Below, in pieces: positions 52,217-59,633 of a stretch of 59,633 bases of DNA. The notes under the pieces are model-generated. The model was not told the origin of the DNA. It ran no database searches and worked only from the letters and a program-made list of their open reading frames with translations. The stretch's first letter is position 1. The number at the start of each line of letters is the position of its first letter. The position numbers and the translations under genes are program-made. The DNA comes from JAVBLD01 sp031553705. GTDB taxonomy: Bacteria > Bacteroidota > Bacteroidia > Bacteroidales > Marinifilaceae. Location: positions 1 through 59,633 of the forward strand of contig JAVBLD010000048.1 in assembly GCA_031553705.1 (NCBI GenBank), written 5' to 3'.

Positions 52217-54340
52217 ATGGCAACATTACAAAAAATCAGGAATCGCGGCGGAATACTTGTAAGTATCGTAATCGGTCTGGCTCTTTTCGCATTTATTGTA
52301 GGAGATGCTTTAAGTTCCGGGTCACGCATTTTCAGCTATAAAAGAAATCAAGTCGGAGAAATTGCCGGAAAGAGTATTTCTATTATGGAATATCAAAACG
52401 AGTTGCACAGCAACGAAGACTTGGTGAAATTGATGAATAACACATCCAATCTGAACGAAGAGCAGTCTTCGATGCTAAGGGAAAACACCTGGCAGCAGAT
52501 AGTCATGGAGGCTATTATGAATCCTGAATATGAGGAACTGGGTATAGAAGTAACCGGAGATGAGCTATACGATATGTTACTCGGAGACAACATGAGTCCG
52601 GCTATACGGCAGCTTTTCGCCGATCCGAATACAGGAGATGTCGACATGGATCAGGCAAGGAATACCATCAAAACCCTTATCGACTCTCCGAGCGATTCTC
52701 CCCAAAAAGCCTATTGGTTGAACATGGAAGAGGAGATTGCAACATCCCGTAAACTGACTAAGTATACCACTTTGGTTTCAAAGGCCCTGTTTATCACCGA
52801 TACCGAAGCAACCGAATATGCTCAGAACAATGCGACCCAATCGGATATCAGCTATATCGTAAAAAATTACAGCTCGATCAGCGATTCTTCGATTCAGGTG
52901 ACAAATAAAGAGATCAACAGTTACTATAACGCCAATCCGAAACGTTTCCAACAAACGGAATCGAGGAAGATCGTCTATGTAAACTTTACAATCGAACCTT
53001 CTTCGAACGACTTTGCTGAAACGGAAAAACAGATTAAAGATATTATGACTGAATTCGCAGAGACAAGCGAACCCGGTGAATTTGTGAACTTATCATCCGA
53101 TACAAAATTCGATCCCACTTATTATAAAGCATCCGAAATCGGAAACGATAGCCTGGCCCGCTTTCTAATGAATAATCCTAAAGCAGTATATGGTCCTTAT
53201 CTGGAAAAGAATTCTTATAAACTTAGCAGGCTTGCACATGAAAGAATGCTTCCGGATTCGGTAAGGGCACGTCATATTTTACTGACTCCCCAAAGAGATC
53301 AGGGTGATTTGAAAAAAATAGCAGATAGCCTGGCCGGGTTACTGAAAAAAGGTGCCGACTTCGAACAGTTGGTAAAAACCTATTCGGCAGACCAGACTTC
53401 AGCTGTTAACGGAGGAGACTTAGGCTGGTTCTCTCAAAAGACAATGATACAACCTTTCAGCGATACGGTATTTTTTGCTCAGAAAGGGGACATCAAAGTA
53501 GTTGCAACCCAATACGGATATCATGTTGTACAGGTGACCGATATGGCAAAGCCTGTTCAGAAAGTACAAATTGCAACCTTTGATAAAGAGGTGATACCTT
53601 CTGCAGAAACATCAAACAGTATCTATAATAATGCCCGGATGCTTGTAACCGGAGTTGAAACATTGGGAGACTTTGACAAAAAAGTAAACGAATTAAACCT
53701 GGTTAAGCGTATTGCAACAGTAAACAAAAACGAGAAAACAATCGGGAGTATTGAAGATGCAAGAGAATTGGTAAGGCAAACTTACCGGACCGAAAAATCC
53801 GGAATGCTCATTCATACTTTTGAAGGTTCGACGATTTTTGAAACCGGTAACGCTTACGTCGTAGCCGTACTGACAGAAGTAAATGAAGAAGGTACCGCAC
53901 CAATCAACAGTGTTGCTGCCGATATCAAGAAAATACTCGTTCAAAAGAAAAAGGCCGAGATGTTGAAAAAAGAATTGGATGCAGCCCGTAGCGGCAGCGA
54001 GAGTCTTCTGTCTATTGCACAAAAGGCTGGTCTGGAAGTAAAAGATGCCACCGATATTACGTTCAATTCATTCCAGATGCCGGGAGCAGGTATCGAACCT
54101 AAAGTGATTGCTACCGTGGCGATGACCGAGCAAGGAAAAATTTCGTCGGCAATCGAGGGTAACCAGGGAGTATTTGTTATTATGGTGACAAACCGCAAAC
54201 AGGATGCTGTGACTCCTGATATGGTAAAGGCCACCCACCAGGAACTAGGACAGTTCAACGCGTATAAGGCGCAATACCAGACCGTACAGACACTGGTAAA
54301 AAATGCGCAAGTAAAAGATTACAGGTATAAGTTCTATTAA
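52217..54340 (+). CDS. PpiD/SurA-type peptidyl-prolyl isomerase foldase
   Basis: This 707-residue membrane-anchored periplasmic chaperone has an N-terminal membrane helix (about 12-31), a SurA-N-like helical domain (about 35-230) and a parvulin domain (about 335-440: ARHILLTPQRD, GGDLGWFS, YGYHVVQV). A further C-terminal helical and rotamase-like region follows. The architecture matches PpiD, which helps exported proteins fold near the Sec translocon. A strong terminator follows 20 bases after the stop. Confidence 0.92.
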   Translation: MATLQKIRNRGGILVSIVIGLALFAFIVGDALSSGSRIFSYKRNQVGEIAGKSISIMEYQNELHSNEDLVKLMNNTSNLNEEQSSMLRENTWQQIVMEAIMNPEYEELGIEVTGDELYDMLLGDNMSPAIRQLFADPNTGDVDMDQARNTIKTLIDSPSDSPQKAYWLNMEEEIATSRKLTKYTTLVSKALFITDTEATEYAQNNATQSDISYIVKNYSSISDSSIQVTNKEINSYYNANPKRFQQTESRKIVYVNFTIEPSSNDFAETEKQIKDIMTEFAETSEPGEFVNLSSDTKFDPTYYKASEIGNDSLARFLMNNPKAVYGPYLEKNSYKLSRLAHERMLPDSVRARHILLTPQRDQGDLKKIADSLAGLLKKGADFEQLVKTYSADQTSAVNGGDLGWFSQKTMIQPFSDTVFFAQKGDIKVVATQYGYHVVQVTDMAKPVQKVQIATFDKEVIPSAETSNSIYNNARMLVTGVETLGDFDKKVNELNLVKRIATVNKNEKTIGSIEDARELVRQTYRTEKSGMLIHTFEGSTIFETGNAYVVAVLTEVNEEGTAPINSVAADIKKILVQKKKAEMLKKELDAARSGSESLLSIAQKAGLEVKDATDITFNSFQMPGAGIEPKVIATVAMTEQGKISSAIEGNQGVFVIMVTNRKQDAVTPDMVKATHQELGQFNAYKAQYQTVQTLVKNAQVKDYRYKFY

Positions 54341-54360
54341 TATGACTATTCTGTAAGGGA

Positions 54361-54392
54361 GGAGGAGAGATTGATATCTCCTCCTTTTTTTT
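54361..54392 (+). terminator. Terminator of the PpiD-like gene
   Basis: GGAGGAGA (54361-54368) pairs with TCTCCTCC (54377-54384), followed by T8. Confidence 0.92.
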
Positions 54393-54413
54393 GAAGCCTA
54401 TCATAAATAAGCT

Positions 54414-55499
54414 ATGAAGCAGACAGATATCAAATTCGACTGTATCCATTTTAAAGGGTATATCCCATGTACACCGAACAAGGAGAAAGGAGTACAATGT
54501 GATCAATGTCCCGTTTATCAAAAGATTGAAAAACGGCTATTGATCATTAAACTTGGAGCTATCGGAGATGTTATCCGCACTACACCTCTTGTTGTAAAGT
54601 ACCGGAAGTTATATCCGGGCTGCCATATCACCTGGCTTACCCACTCACCAGAAGTATTGCCGAAAGAGTGGATCAATCAGATTTTGCGGTTCGATTTTAC
54701 TGCTGTTTATGGGATACTACACAGCGCATATGATATTGCCATCAACCTGGATAAAGAAATTGAGGCCTGCTCCTTATTGTCTGATGTCCAAGCGAAAGAA
54801 AAATACGGTTACACCTGGCAAGACCACCATATTGCGATAGCCACGCCGGCAGCAGAACATAAGTTATTGACAGGCCTGTTTGACGAGTATTCCAAACGGA
54901 ACACCAAGCACTATTTGGAAGAGATTTTTGATATTTGTCACCTGACTTTTGGTGATGAACCGTATTTATTAAACTACAATAAAGCTTTTGTAGAGGAGTT
55001 TGCCTATATCCGGGAGAAAGCAGGATCTAAAAAGGTCATTGGCCTGAATACCGGGTGTGGCGCTCGTTGGAAAACCCGCCTGTGGCCTTCCGGCTATTGG
55101 GTTCGATTATCACGTATGCTACAGGAAAAAGGTTATTTTGTCATGCTATTGGGAGGAGAGGCTGAAGACCAATTAAACCGGGAAATGGCCGAAGAATCGG
55201 GAGCTTACTATCCCGGACACTTTTCACTGGAAAAATTTATCGCTCTCAGTTCCCTCTGCGACACCATTGTCACACAAGTTTCGATGATGATGCATATCGC
55301 CACGGCCTTACAAAAGCGACTGGTACTGATGAACAATATTTTCAATCGCCACGAATTTTACATGTACAACCGGGGAGTCATCATCGAACCCTCCAGCGGC
55401 TGCGACTGTTACTACGGCAACACGTGCAAACGCGAACGCCCTTGTATGCTCGACATCGAACCTGAAACTATTTTTGAAGCCATTATAAAACAGGATTAA
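54414..55499 (+). CDS. Glycosyltransferase family 9 protein with Cys-rich N terminus
   Basis: This 361-residue GT-B enzyme is like the LPS heptosyltransferases. LIIKLGAIGDVIRTTPLV (43-60) is the GT9 signature, and the donor-site half contains GLNTGCGARWKTRLWP, then LLGGEAED and a late VTQVSMMMHIATAL. Ahead of the GT fold is a 40-residue extension with Cys10, His12, Cys19, Cys29 and Cys32 (CDQCP), which looks like a small metal site. The C-terminal part has another Cys cluster (CDCYYGNTC). It is the first gene of the glycan cluster and converges with a GT4 gene. Confidence 0.85.
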   Translation: MKQTDIKFDCIHFKGYIPCTPNKEKGVQCDQCPVYQKIEKRLLIIKLGAIGDVIRTTPLVVKYRKLYPGCHITWLTHSPEVLPKEWINQILRFDFTAVYGILHSAYDIAINLDKEIEACSLLSDVQAKEKYGYTWQDHHIAIATPAAEHKLLTGLFDEYSKRNTKHYLEEIFDICHLTFGDEPYLLNYNKAFVEEFAYIREKAGSKKVIGLNTGCGARWKTRLWPSGYWVRLSRMLQEKGYFVMLLGGEAEDQLNREMAEESGAYYPGHFSLEKFIALSSLCDTIVTQVSMMMHIATALQKRLVLMNNIFNRHEFYMYNRGVIIEPSSGCDCYYGNTCKRERPCMLDIEPETIFEAIIKQD

Positions 55500-55510
55500 A
55501 TACAATTTAA

Positions 55511-55556
55511 AGGATTAGGCTCTATAATTCAGTGTATTGCAGAATTACGAAATCCT
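55511..55556. terminator. Nested inverted repeats between convergent glycosyltransferase genes
   Basis: Outer arms AGGATT (55511-55516) and AATCCT (55551-55556) enclose inner arms TAATTC (55525-55530) and GAATTA (55542-55547). This may fold as a two-part stem and stop transcription from both sides; there are no strong T runs. Confidence 0.35.
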
Positions 55557-55560
55557 ATCT

Positions 55561-56697
55561 TCATGTTCCTATTTCCCGGTACAGTTCCAGTAACGCCTTT
55601 GTCATATTGCTCCATTCAAAACGCTGTTTCAACCTGCGGGTCTCCTCTTCAAAGGATTGCCGGCGGTCATTATCATAGAAATCAATTACAGCACTAGCAA
55701 CCGCTTCCGGATCGGGAGCCACCACATAACCGGATTTCTTGTCGGAAATAATTTCGGCAAGTCCCCCTACATCAGTGACCAGCATTGGCTTATCGAAATG
55801 GTATCCGATCTGGGTAACTCCACTCTGGGTGGCCGTTTTATAAGGCTGGACCACCATATCGGAAGCACAAAAATAACGGTTTACCACATCATTAGGTATA
55901 TAGTCGTTGTGCAAAATCACCTTCTCCTCCAAATGCAATTCCCGAATCAGGTTGAGATAAAACTCCCGGTCGGTATAAAACTCCCCGGCCACGATCAATT
56001 TTATATTTCTCTCTTTTACACCCGGAAGAGCCATGGCATGCAATAACAGGTCCAACCCTTTATAGTCACGGATAAATCCGAAAAAGAGCAGATAACGGCA
56101 GGCCGGTTCCAGATCCAGCTGCTTCAAAGCTTCCTCCCGGGAAATAATATCACCGTAATGATCATAGATCGGATGCGGAATATAACGGCGGAGCGGAGAT
56201 TTCACCAATTTGGCGATGTCATTATATACCTCATGCGACATAGCGATAAATCCGTCCACTCCTCCGGAAAAATAGGTCGTAAAAATCCGGTCACCAGGCC
56301 TCTTTTCATGCGGAATCATATTGTCGGCAATACAAATTACCCTGGTGTATTTGTTCCTGCGGGCCAATCTGCAAATTGTCCCTAAAGCTGGCCCCATAAA
56401 AGGAATCCAGTATTTCACAATGATCAGGTCCGGTTTGTCTCTTTTCAATTCCAAACCAATCTTAATCCAATTCAACGGATTTACCGAGTTTACTTTCCGG
56501 ACAATCTTCAAGTCTGCCGGAGGCGCTTCATCGGTATATTGTGATTTCCCGGGGAAAAGAAAATCGGGATATTGTAATATAAAGTTATAGATCGTAACCC
56601 TATGCCCCTCTTTTAACAATTGTTTTGCCAGGCGTTCATTCATAGCTGCCAATCCTCCCCGGTAAGGATGCGCCGTACCAAGTATGATAATTTTCAT
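55561..56697 (-). CDS. Glycosyltransferase family 4 protein
   Basis: This 378-residue GT-B enzyme begins MKIIILGTAHPYRGGLAAMN and has the C-terminal donor-binding half with LLFFGFIRDYKGLDLLL, VAGEF, and QSGVTQIGYHFDKPMLVTDVGGLAEI. The E-x7-E motif is modified. I chose the ATG at 56697 (GGAAGAAAG upstream); a TTG at 56730 adds 11 residues outside the fold. It probably adds a sugar to a cell-surface glycan. It is transcribed away from the next GT4 gene. Confidence 0.9.
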   Translation of the reverse strand: MKIIILGTAHPYRGGLAAMNERLAKQLLKEGHRVTIYNFILQYPDFLFPGKSQYTDEAPPADLKIVRKVNSVNPLNWIKIGLELKRDKPDLIIVKYWIPFMGPALGTICRLARRNKYTRVICIADNMIPHEKRPGDRIFTTYFSGGVDGFIAMSHEVYNDIAKLVKSPLRRYIPHPIYDHYGDIISREEALKQLDLEPACRYLLFFGFIRDYKGLDLLLHAMALPGVKERNIKLIVAGEFYTDREFYLNLIRELHLEEKVILHNDYIPNDVVNRYFCASDMVVQPYKTATQSGVTQIGYHFDKPMLVTDVGGLAEIISDKKSGYVVAPDPEAVASAVIDFYDNDRRQSFEEETRRLKQRFEWSNMTKALLELYREIGT

Positions 56698-56838
56698 CTT
56701 TCTTCCATTAAGTTGTATAATTAATTGCAAATCAAATTAATAACAAATCATTACAAGCCAGAAATTAAACAAAGATATTAAAATCATCGGATATTTTATT
56801 TTGAACAATATATCTTTCATTCGTACATAGTTCCCCTA

Positions 56839-56869
56839 TTTGCCGGAATGCCGATTTATCATATCTTTG
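56839..56869 (+). promoter_or_regulatory. Promoter of the GT4 - unknown GT pair
   Basis: TTTG (56839-56842), 19 bases, TATCTTTG (56862-56869): an exact consensus match. The leader is about 90 bases. Confidence 0.7.
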
Positions 56870-56964
56870 TAACACTATTTGGATTGGCTTAGGGCTGTGA
56901 AATAGACAAGGTTATTGTCTGGTTATAAATACATAAATACGAATCGAATAATCCCGAAACCGGT

Positions 56965-58254
56965 ATGCAAAAGAAGCGTGTATTGATCGTTACGTATTAC
57001 TGGCCGCCCGCCGGAGGATCCGCAATCCAGCGAGTGCTCAAATTTGTTAAATATATGCGGCAATACGGATGGGAGCCGGTCATACTGACAGTCAGAGACG
57101 GTGAATATCCTGCTATAGATCATACGTTTGAACAGGAAATTCCCAAGGGAATCAAAATATATAAAACCGGATCAATCCAGCCTTTTAGTCTATACAGATC
57201 ATTGACCGGCAAAAAAAAGCATGCAAAAATCACGAATGATGTCTTTACCCGGAAGAATAAAAACATCATGGACCGGATAGCCAAATGGATACGTCTCAAT
57301 TTGTTTATCCCGGATGCCAGAATCGGTTGGTACTTTCATGCACATCGCCAGGCAAGCCGGATTATCCGGGAAGAAAAAATCGATCTGATCTTCTCTTCCT
57401 CCCCGCCACATAGTCTGCAACTGATCGCCCGGAAAATTGCCCGGAAACACCGGATAAAATGGGTTGCCGATTTTCGGGATCCCTGGTCGGAATTAGTGCA
57501 CTACCAAGCGAACAAGCGTTCGTGGCTAACCCGGAAAATCGACGGACATTTCGAAAAGATCGTGTTCAAGGATGCCGACCGGATTATTGCCGCTGCCAAA
57601 CATTACGCCCAATGTATAAAATCGCATGTAGACCGGCAGATCGATGTCATTTATAACGGATACGATGCTGCTGATATGCTGCCGGCTACCGAAAAAACAG
57701 ATAGCTGTTTTCTTATCACCTATACCGGAGAGCTATCCAAAGACCGGATTCCTTACCCATTGATCAAGGCATTGAGTAAACTAAAAAATGACCGGATCCG
57801 GTTGCAATTCATCGGCAACGCATGCGAAGAGTTACACGAGGAGGTGCTCCGGAATAATATCGAAGGGATTACCACTTATAAACATTATATCCCGCACAAA
57901 GAAGCCCTGCGCGAACTGGCCCGGTCGGATCTGTTACTGATCGTCGTCAATAATACTTCCGAAGGCCGCGGTATTGTTCCGGGTAAACTATTCGAATATA
58001 TGGGCATGCGAAAACCGATCTTATGTATAGGTCCCGAAACAGGGGAGACGGCACATCTTATCGCCGGGAACGGGGCCGGGTTTACGGTAGACTATCCGGA
58101 TGAAGAAAAGTGTAGCCGGATAATCACGGAACTGCTGCATCATCAAACGGCATCCTTAACTTTTACTGTCGATAAGTTCGAACGGCAACACGAAACAAAA
58201 CAGCTATGCGCTATTTTCGATTCGCTAACTAATAAACCGACCAGTCATGCGTAA
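56965..58254 (+). CDS. Glycosyltransferase family 4-like protein
   Basis: This 429-residue GT-B enzyme opens RVLIVTYYWPPAGGSAIQRV, a common start for capsule and O-antigen GT4 enzymes. It has WVADFRDPWSE in the N-terminal half. The C-terminal half contains YTGELSKDRIPYPLI, and EGRGIVPGKLFEYMGMRKPI with the nucleotide-sugar-binding Glu/Lys. No membrane helix. Its end overlaps the next gene by 8 bases, so the two are translated together. Confidence 0.9.
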   Translation: MQKKRVLIVTYYWPPAGGSAIQRVLKFVKYMRQYGWEPVILTVRDGEYPAIDHTFEQEIPKGIKIYKTGSIQPFSLYRSLTGKKKHAKITNDVFTRKNKNIMDRIAKWIRLNLFIPDARIGWYFHAHRQASRIIREEKIDLIFSSSPPHSLQLIARKIARKHRIKWVADFRDPWSELVHYQANKRSWLTRKIDGHFEKIVFKDADRIIAAAKHYAQCIKSHVDRQIDVIYNGYDAADMLPATEKTDSCFLITYTGELSKDRIPYPLIKALSKLKNDRIRLQFIGNACEELHEEVLRNNIEGITTYKHYIPHKEALRELARSDLLLIVVNNTSEGRGIVPGKLFEYMGMRKPILCIGPETGETAHLIAGNGAGFTVDYPDEEKCSRIITELLHHQTASLTFTVDKFERQHETKQLCAIFDSLTNKPTSHA

Positions 58255-59437
58255 TATTACCATCATTGAAATAGATTATCATCCGGATTTACTCCGGAAT
58301 TTATATTTGCTGCTTAACTCCTCAACAGATTATATTTCGATTTATACAACAGAAAAAATCTGGAGGCAGACAGGTCTCCTACAGGAAGGTTTCCAACCTG
58401 CATTTCGTCTTTTTGTGAAGAAAGAAGAGGAGTTGACATCTTCCTTCTTTCATAAACATTTGCAAGAGATCAACCGGTCGGATTTTATCTTCTTCGATAC
58501 GCTGGCGTCACATTTCCGTCTGTTTTATAACCTGAAACTCAAGCCTCCGGTTGTATTACGTATACATAATGCAAACACCTACTTCCGTCCGGCGAATAGT
58601 TTCGCGCCTTTTCAGAAGAGGCATTATCTTTTTAAGGATATCTCCCATATCCTGCGTAAATCTATCGGGGAGCTGGAGGCCTATTACAGGAAAAAGTTTC
58701 TCTCGCAATGCCGGTATTTTATGTTTCCAAACGAAACGATTACACAATATGTAACCCACCGCGGTTGGGTCGATACAAACCGGGTAGTTATGAAACCTAT
58801 TCCCATGGCGTTTTTCGATGAAAAGAACTACCGTATGTACGTCGACCGTCCTTTTGTACATATCACTGTTATCGGCAGCATCGACCGAAAAAGGAGAGAC
58901 TATGATCTTTTGTACAACGCAATAAAGTCGGCACTTCCAGAATGCAAGCACCCAATAAAATTTACGATTCTGGGAGGTGCATTCAACGCTTATGGCCGGA
59001 AAGTCGTTCAACAATTCCTCTCCCTCTCCGGGTCAGGTTTTGAGTTCGAATATTTCAAATCGTTCGTCGCACAAGATACTTTTAACCAGGTACTTTTCGA
59101 TACCGATTTCCTGATCTGCCCGATCAGGTTGGCTACCCGCTACACCATCCATACGGAACAATACGGGTTAACCAAAATATCGGGTTGTGAAGGAGATTTA
59201 ATAAGGTATGGAAAACCGGCTATCCTGCCGGAAGAATATCCTGTTCAACCCGAATTACAGCCTATCATAGCCCAATACAAAGATAAAGATACGCTCACAC
59301 AGCAGCTCATCGATTGGATCAACACCGCCCCTTACCGGACATGCAATATCCCTGAGATTTTAAGTCCCTACCGACTGGAGAATGTCAGGGAACAGTGGGA
59401 GCAGTTTGCAGATCAATTTAAAACCGGCATTTTATAA
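58247..59437 (+). CDS. Unrecognised protein, likely GT-B glycosyltransferase
   Basis: This 396-residue soluble protein opens MRNITIIEIDYHPDLLRNLY and has a central switch at about 200 (FVHITVIGSIDRKRRDY), followed by KFTILGGAFNAYG and FDTDFLICPIRLATRY. Two Rossmann-like halves with strands ending in G/S and a late YGLTKISGCEGDLIRYGKPAILP are consistent with GT-B. I do not recognise a named family. The 8-base overlap with the GT4 gene implies that it acts in the same pathway. Confidence 0.7.
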   Translation: MRNITIIEIDYHPDLLRNLYLLLNSSTDYISIYTTEKIWRQTGLLQEGFQPAFRLFVKKEEELTSSFFHKHLQEINRSDFIFFDTLASHFRLFYNLKLKPPVVLRIHNANTYFRPANSFAPFQKRHYLFKDISHILRKSIGELEAYYRKKFLSQCRYFMFPNETITQYVTHRGWVDTNRVVMKPIPMAFFDEKNYRMYVDRPFVHITVIGSIDRKRRDYDLLYNAIKSALPECKHPIKFTILGGAFNAYGRKVVQQFLSLSGSGFEFEYFKSFVAQDTFNQVLFDTDFLICPIRLATRYTIHTEQYGLTKISGCEGDLIRYGKPAILPEEYPVQPELQPIIAQYKDKDTLTQQLIDWINTAPYRTCNIPEILSPYRLENVREQWEQFADQFKTGIL

Positions 59438-59533
59438 GAATAATTCTATTTAAAAGGATAATAAATCACATAATTATTTTCCATTTAAAATCCAAATAAA
59501 TTTGGATGGTTATTTTGGTTAATTTTTGTTTGT

Positions 59534-59541
59534 TAACTTTG
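59534..59541 (+). promoter_or_regulatory. -7 box in front of the terminal riboswitch candidate
   Basis: TAACTTTG matches TAnnTTTG exactly. Transcription would start near 59548, right at the first stem of the structured RNA. TTTG at 59514-59517 is only 16 bases away, shorter than usual. Confidence 0.5.
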
Positions 59542-59543
59542 CA

Positions 59544-59633
59544 TCAGGATGTTGAAGAGGACTCAGGCCCTACTGAGGAGCAACCTGCCAGCAATAAGCA
59601 TCCTGACGGTACGCGGTAACGCTACTTCGGGAG
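59544..59633 (+). ncRNA. Structured leader RNA, candidate S-box-like (SAM) riboswitch, truncated
   Basis: TCAGGATG (59544-59551) pairs perfectly with CATCCTGA (59598-59605) to form a closing stem. Inside are AAGAGGAC, CTCAGGCCC, CTGAG and GCAACC, in the order of SAM-I riboswitch landmarks (AGAG, GAC..GGCCC, UGA, GCAACC). GGC in the loop could pair with GCC in CTGCCAGC as the pseudoknot. Past the stem, GCG-GTAA-CGC (59614-59623) makes a GNRA-capped hairpin before the window ends. It lacks some S-box elements, so a variant class or another riboswitch is possible. The controlled gene lies beyond the window. Confidence 0.45.

Noticed and set aside
59544..59633. TPP, FMN or cobalamin riboswitch at the right edge
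   Set aside because: The conserved boxes of those classes are absent; the GGCCC and GCAACC landmarks fit an S-box-like RNA better.

Overview
This window comes from a member of the Bacteroidetes, most likely order Bacteroidales. Supporting signs are a SusC/SusD outer-membrane pair, Bacteroidetes-style promoters (TTTG at -33, TAnnTTTG at -7) in front of many genes, a type B L31, an S16 with a long tail, a DUF4290 gene, an enlarged LspA, and a TopA that carries repeats and a basic tail instead of zinc fingers. Gene content is mostly housekeeping, densely packed, with strong hairpin terminators.

Layout. Positions 1-225 hold the right end of an IS21-type element sitting inside the 5' end of an IS630-type transposase gene. 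Positions 0.5-7.5 kb run on the minus strand: lon, rpmE2 and the operon sppA-lpxK-punA (proteolysis, envelope, lipid A, purine salvage). murA (plus) converges with folK-DUF4290 and a UvrD/PcrA helicase (minus). From 13 to 24.5 kb the plus strand carries two tandem cytosolic hybrid histidine kinases, a sigma-54 activator without a receiver domain, lptE, a Bacteroidetes-only protein, secG, groES-groEL and glyS. ribF and the B12-dependent ribonucleotide reductase nrdJ follow on minus, then rpsP-rimM. At 30-35 kb lies a SusC/SusD pair with no enzyme beside it. At 35-40.4 kb a minus cluster has a histidine phosphatase, an atypical flavodoxin, an Mpv17-like membrane protein, a 54-residue membrane peptide, a fused ADP-forming acyl-CoA synthetase and class I fbp.

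Positions 40.6-54.3 kb (plus) carry lysC, a family 2 glycosyltransferase, a GT-C-like membrane protein ending in MORN repeats, ileS, a TraR/DksA-like gene, lspA, topA and a PpiD-type foldase. The last 5 kb is a glycan-assembly cluster: a GT9 with a Cys-rich N terminus, two GT4 enzymes and one unrecognised likely glycosyltransferase. The window ends inside a structured leader RNA that resembles an S-box (SAM) riboswitch.

Themes: envelope building (lpxK, murA, lptE, lspA, secG, sppA, ppiD, GTs) and protein quality control (lon, groESL, ppiD). I see no CRISPR array, defence island, prophage, tRNA or rRNA. The less ordinary items are the membrane GT-MORN fusion, the MurA active-site Asp, the flavodoxin with an altered phosphate loop in a conserved-looking mini-cluster, the PAS domain with a Cys triad, a 54-bp perfect palindrome shared by convergent genes, structured leaders, and the truncated riboswitch candidate. 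All calls come from reading the sequence only; no database search was possible.
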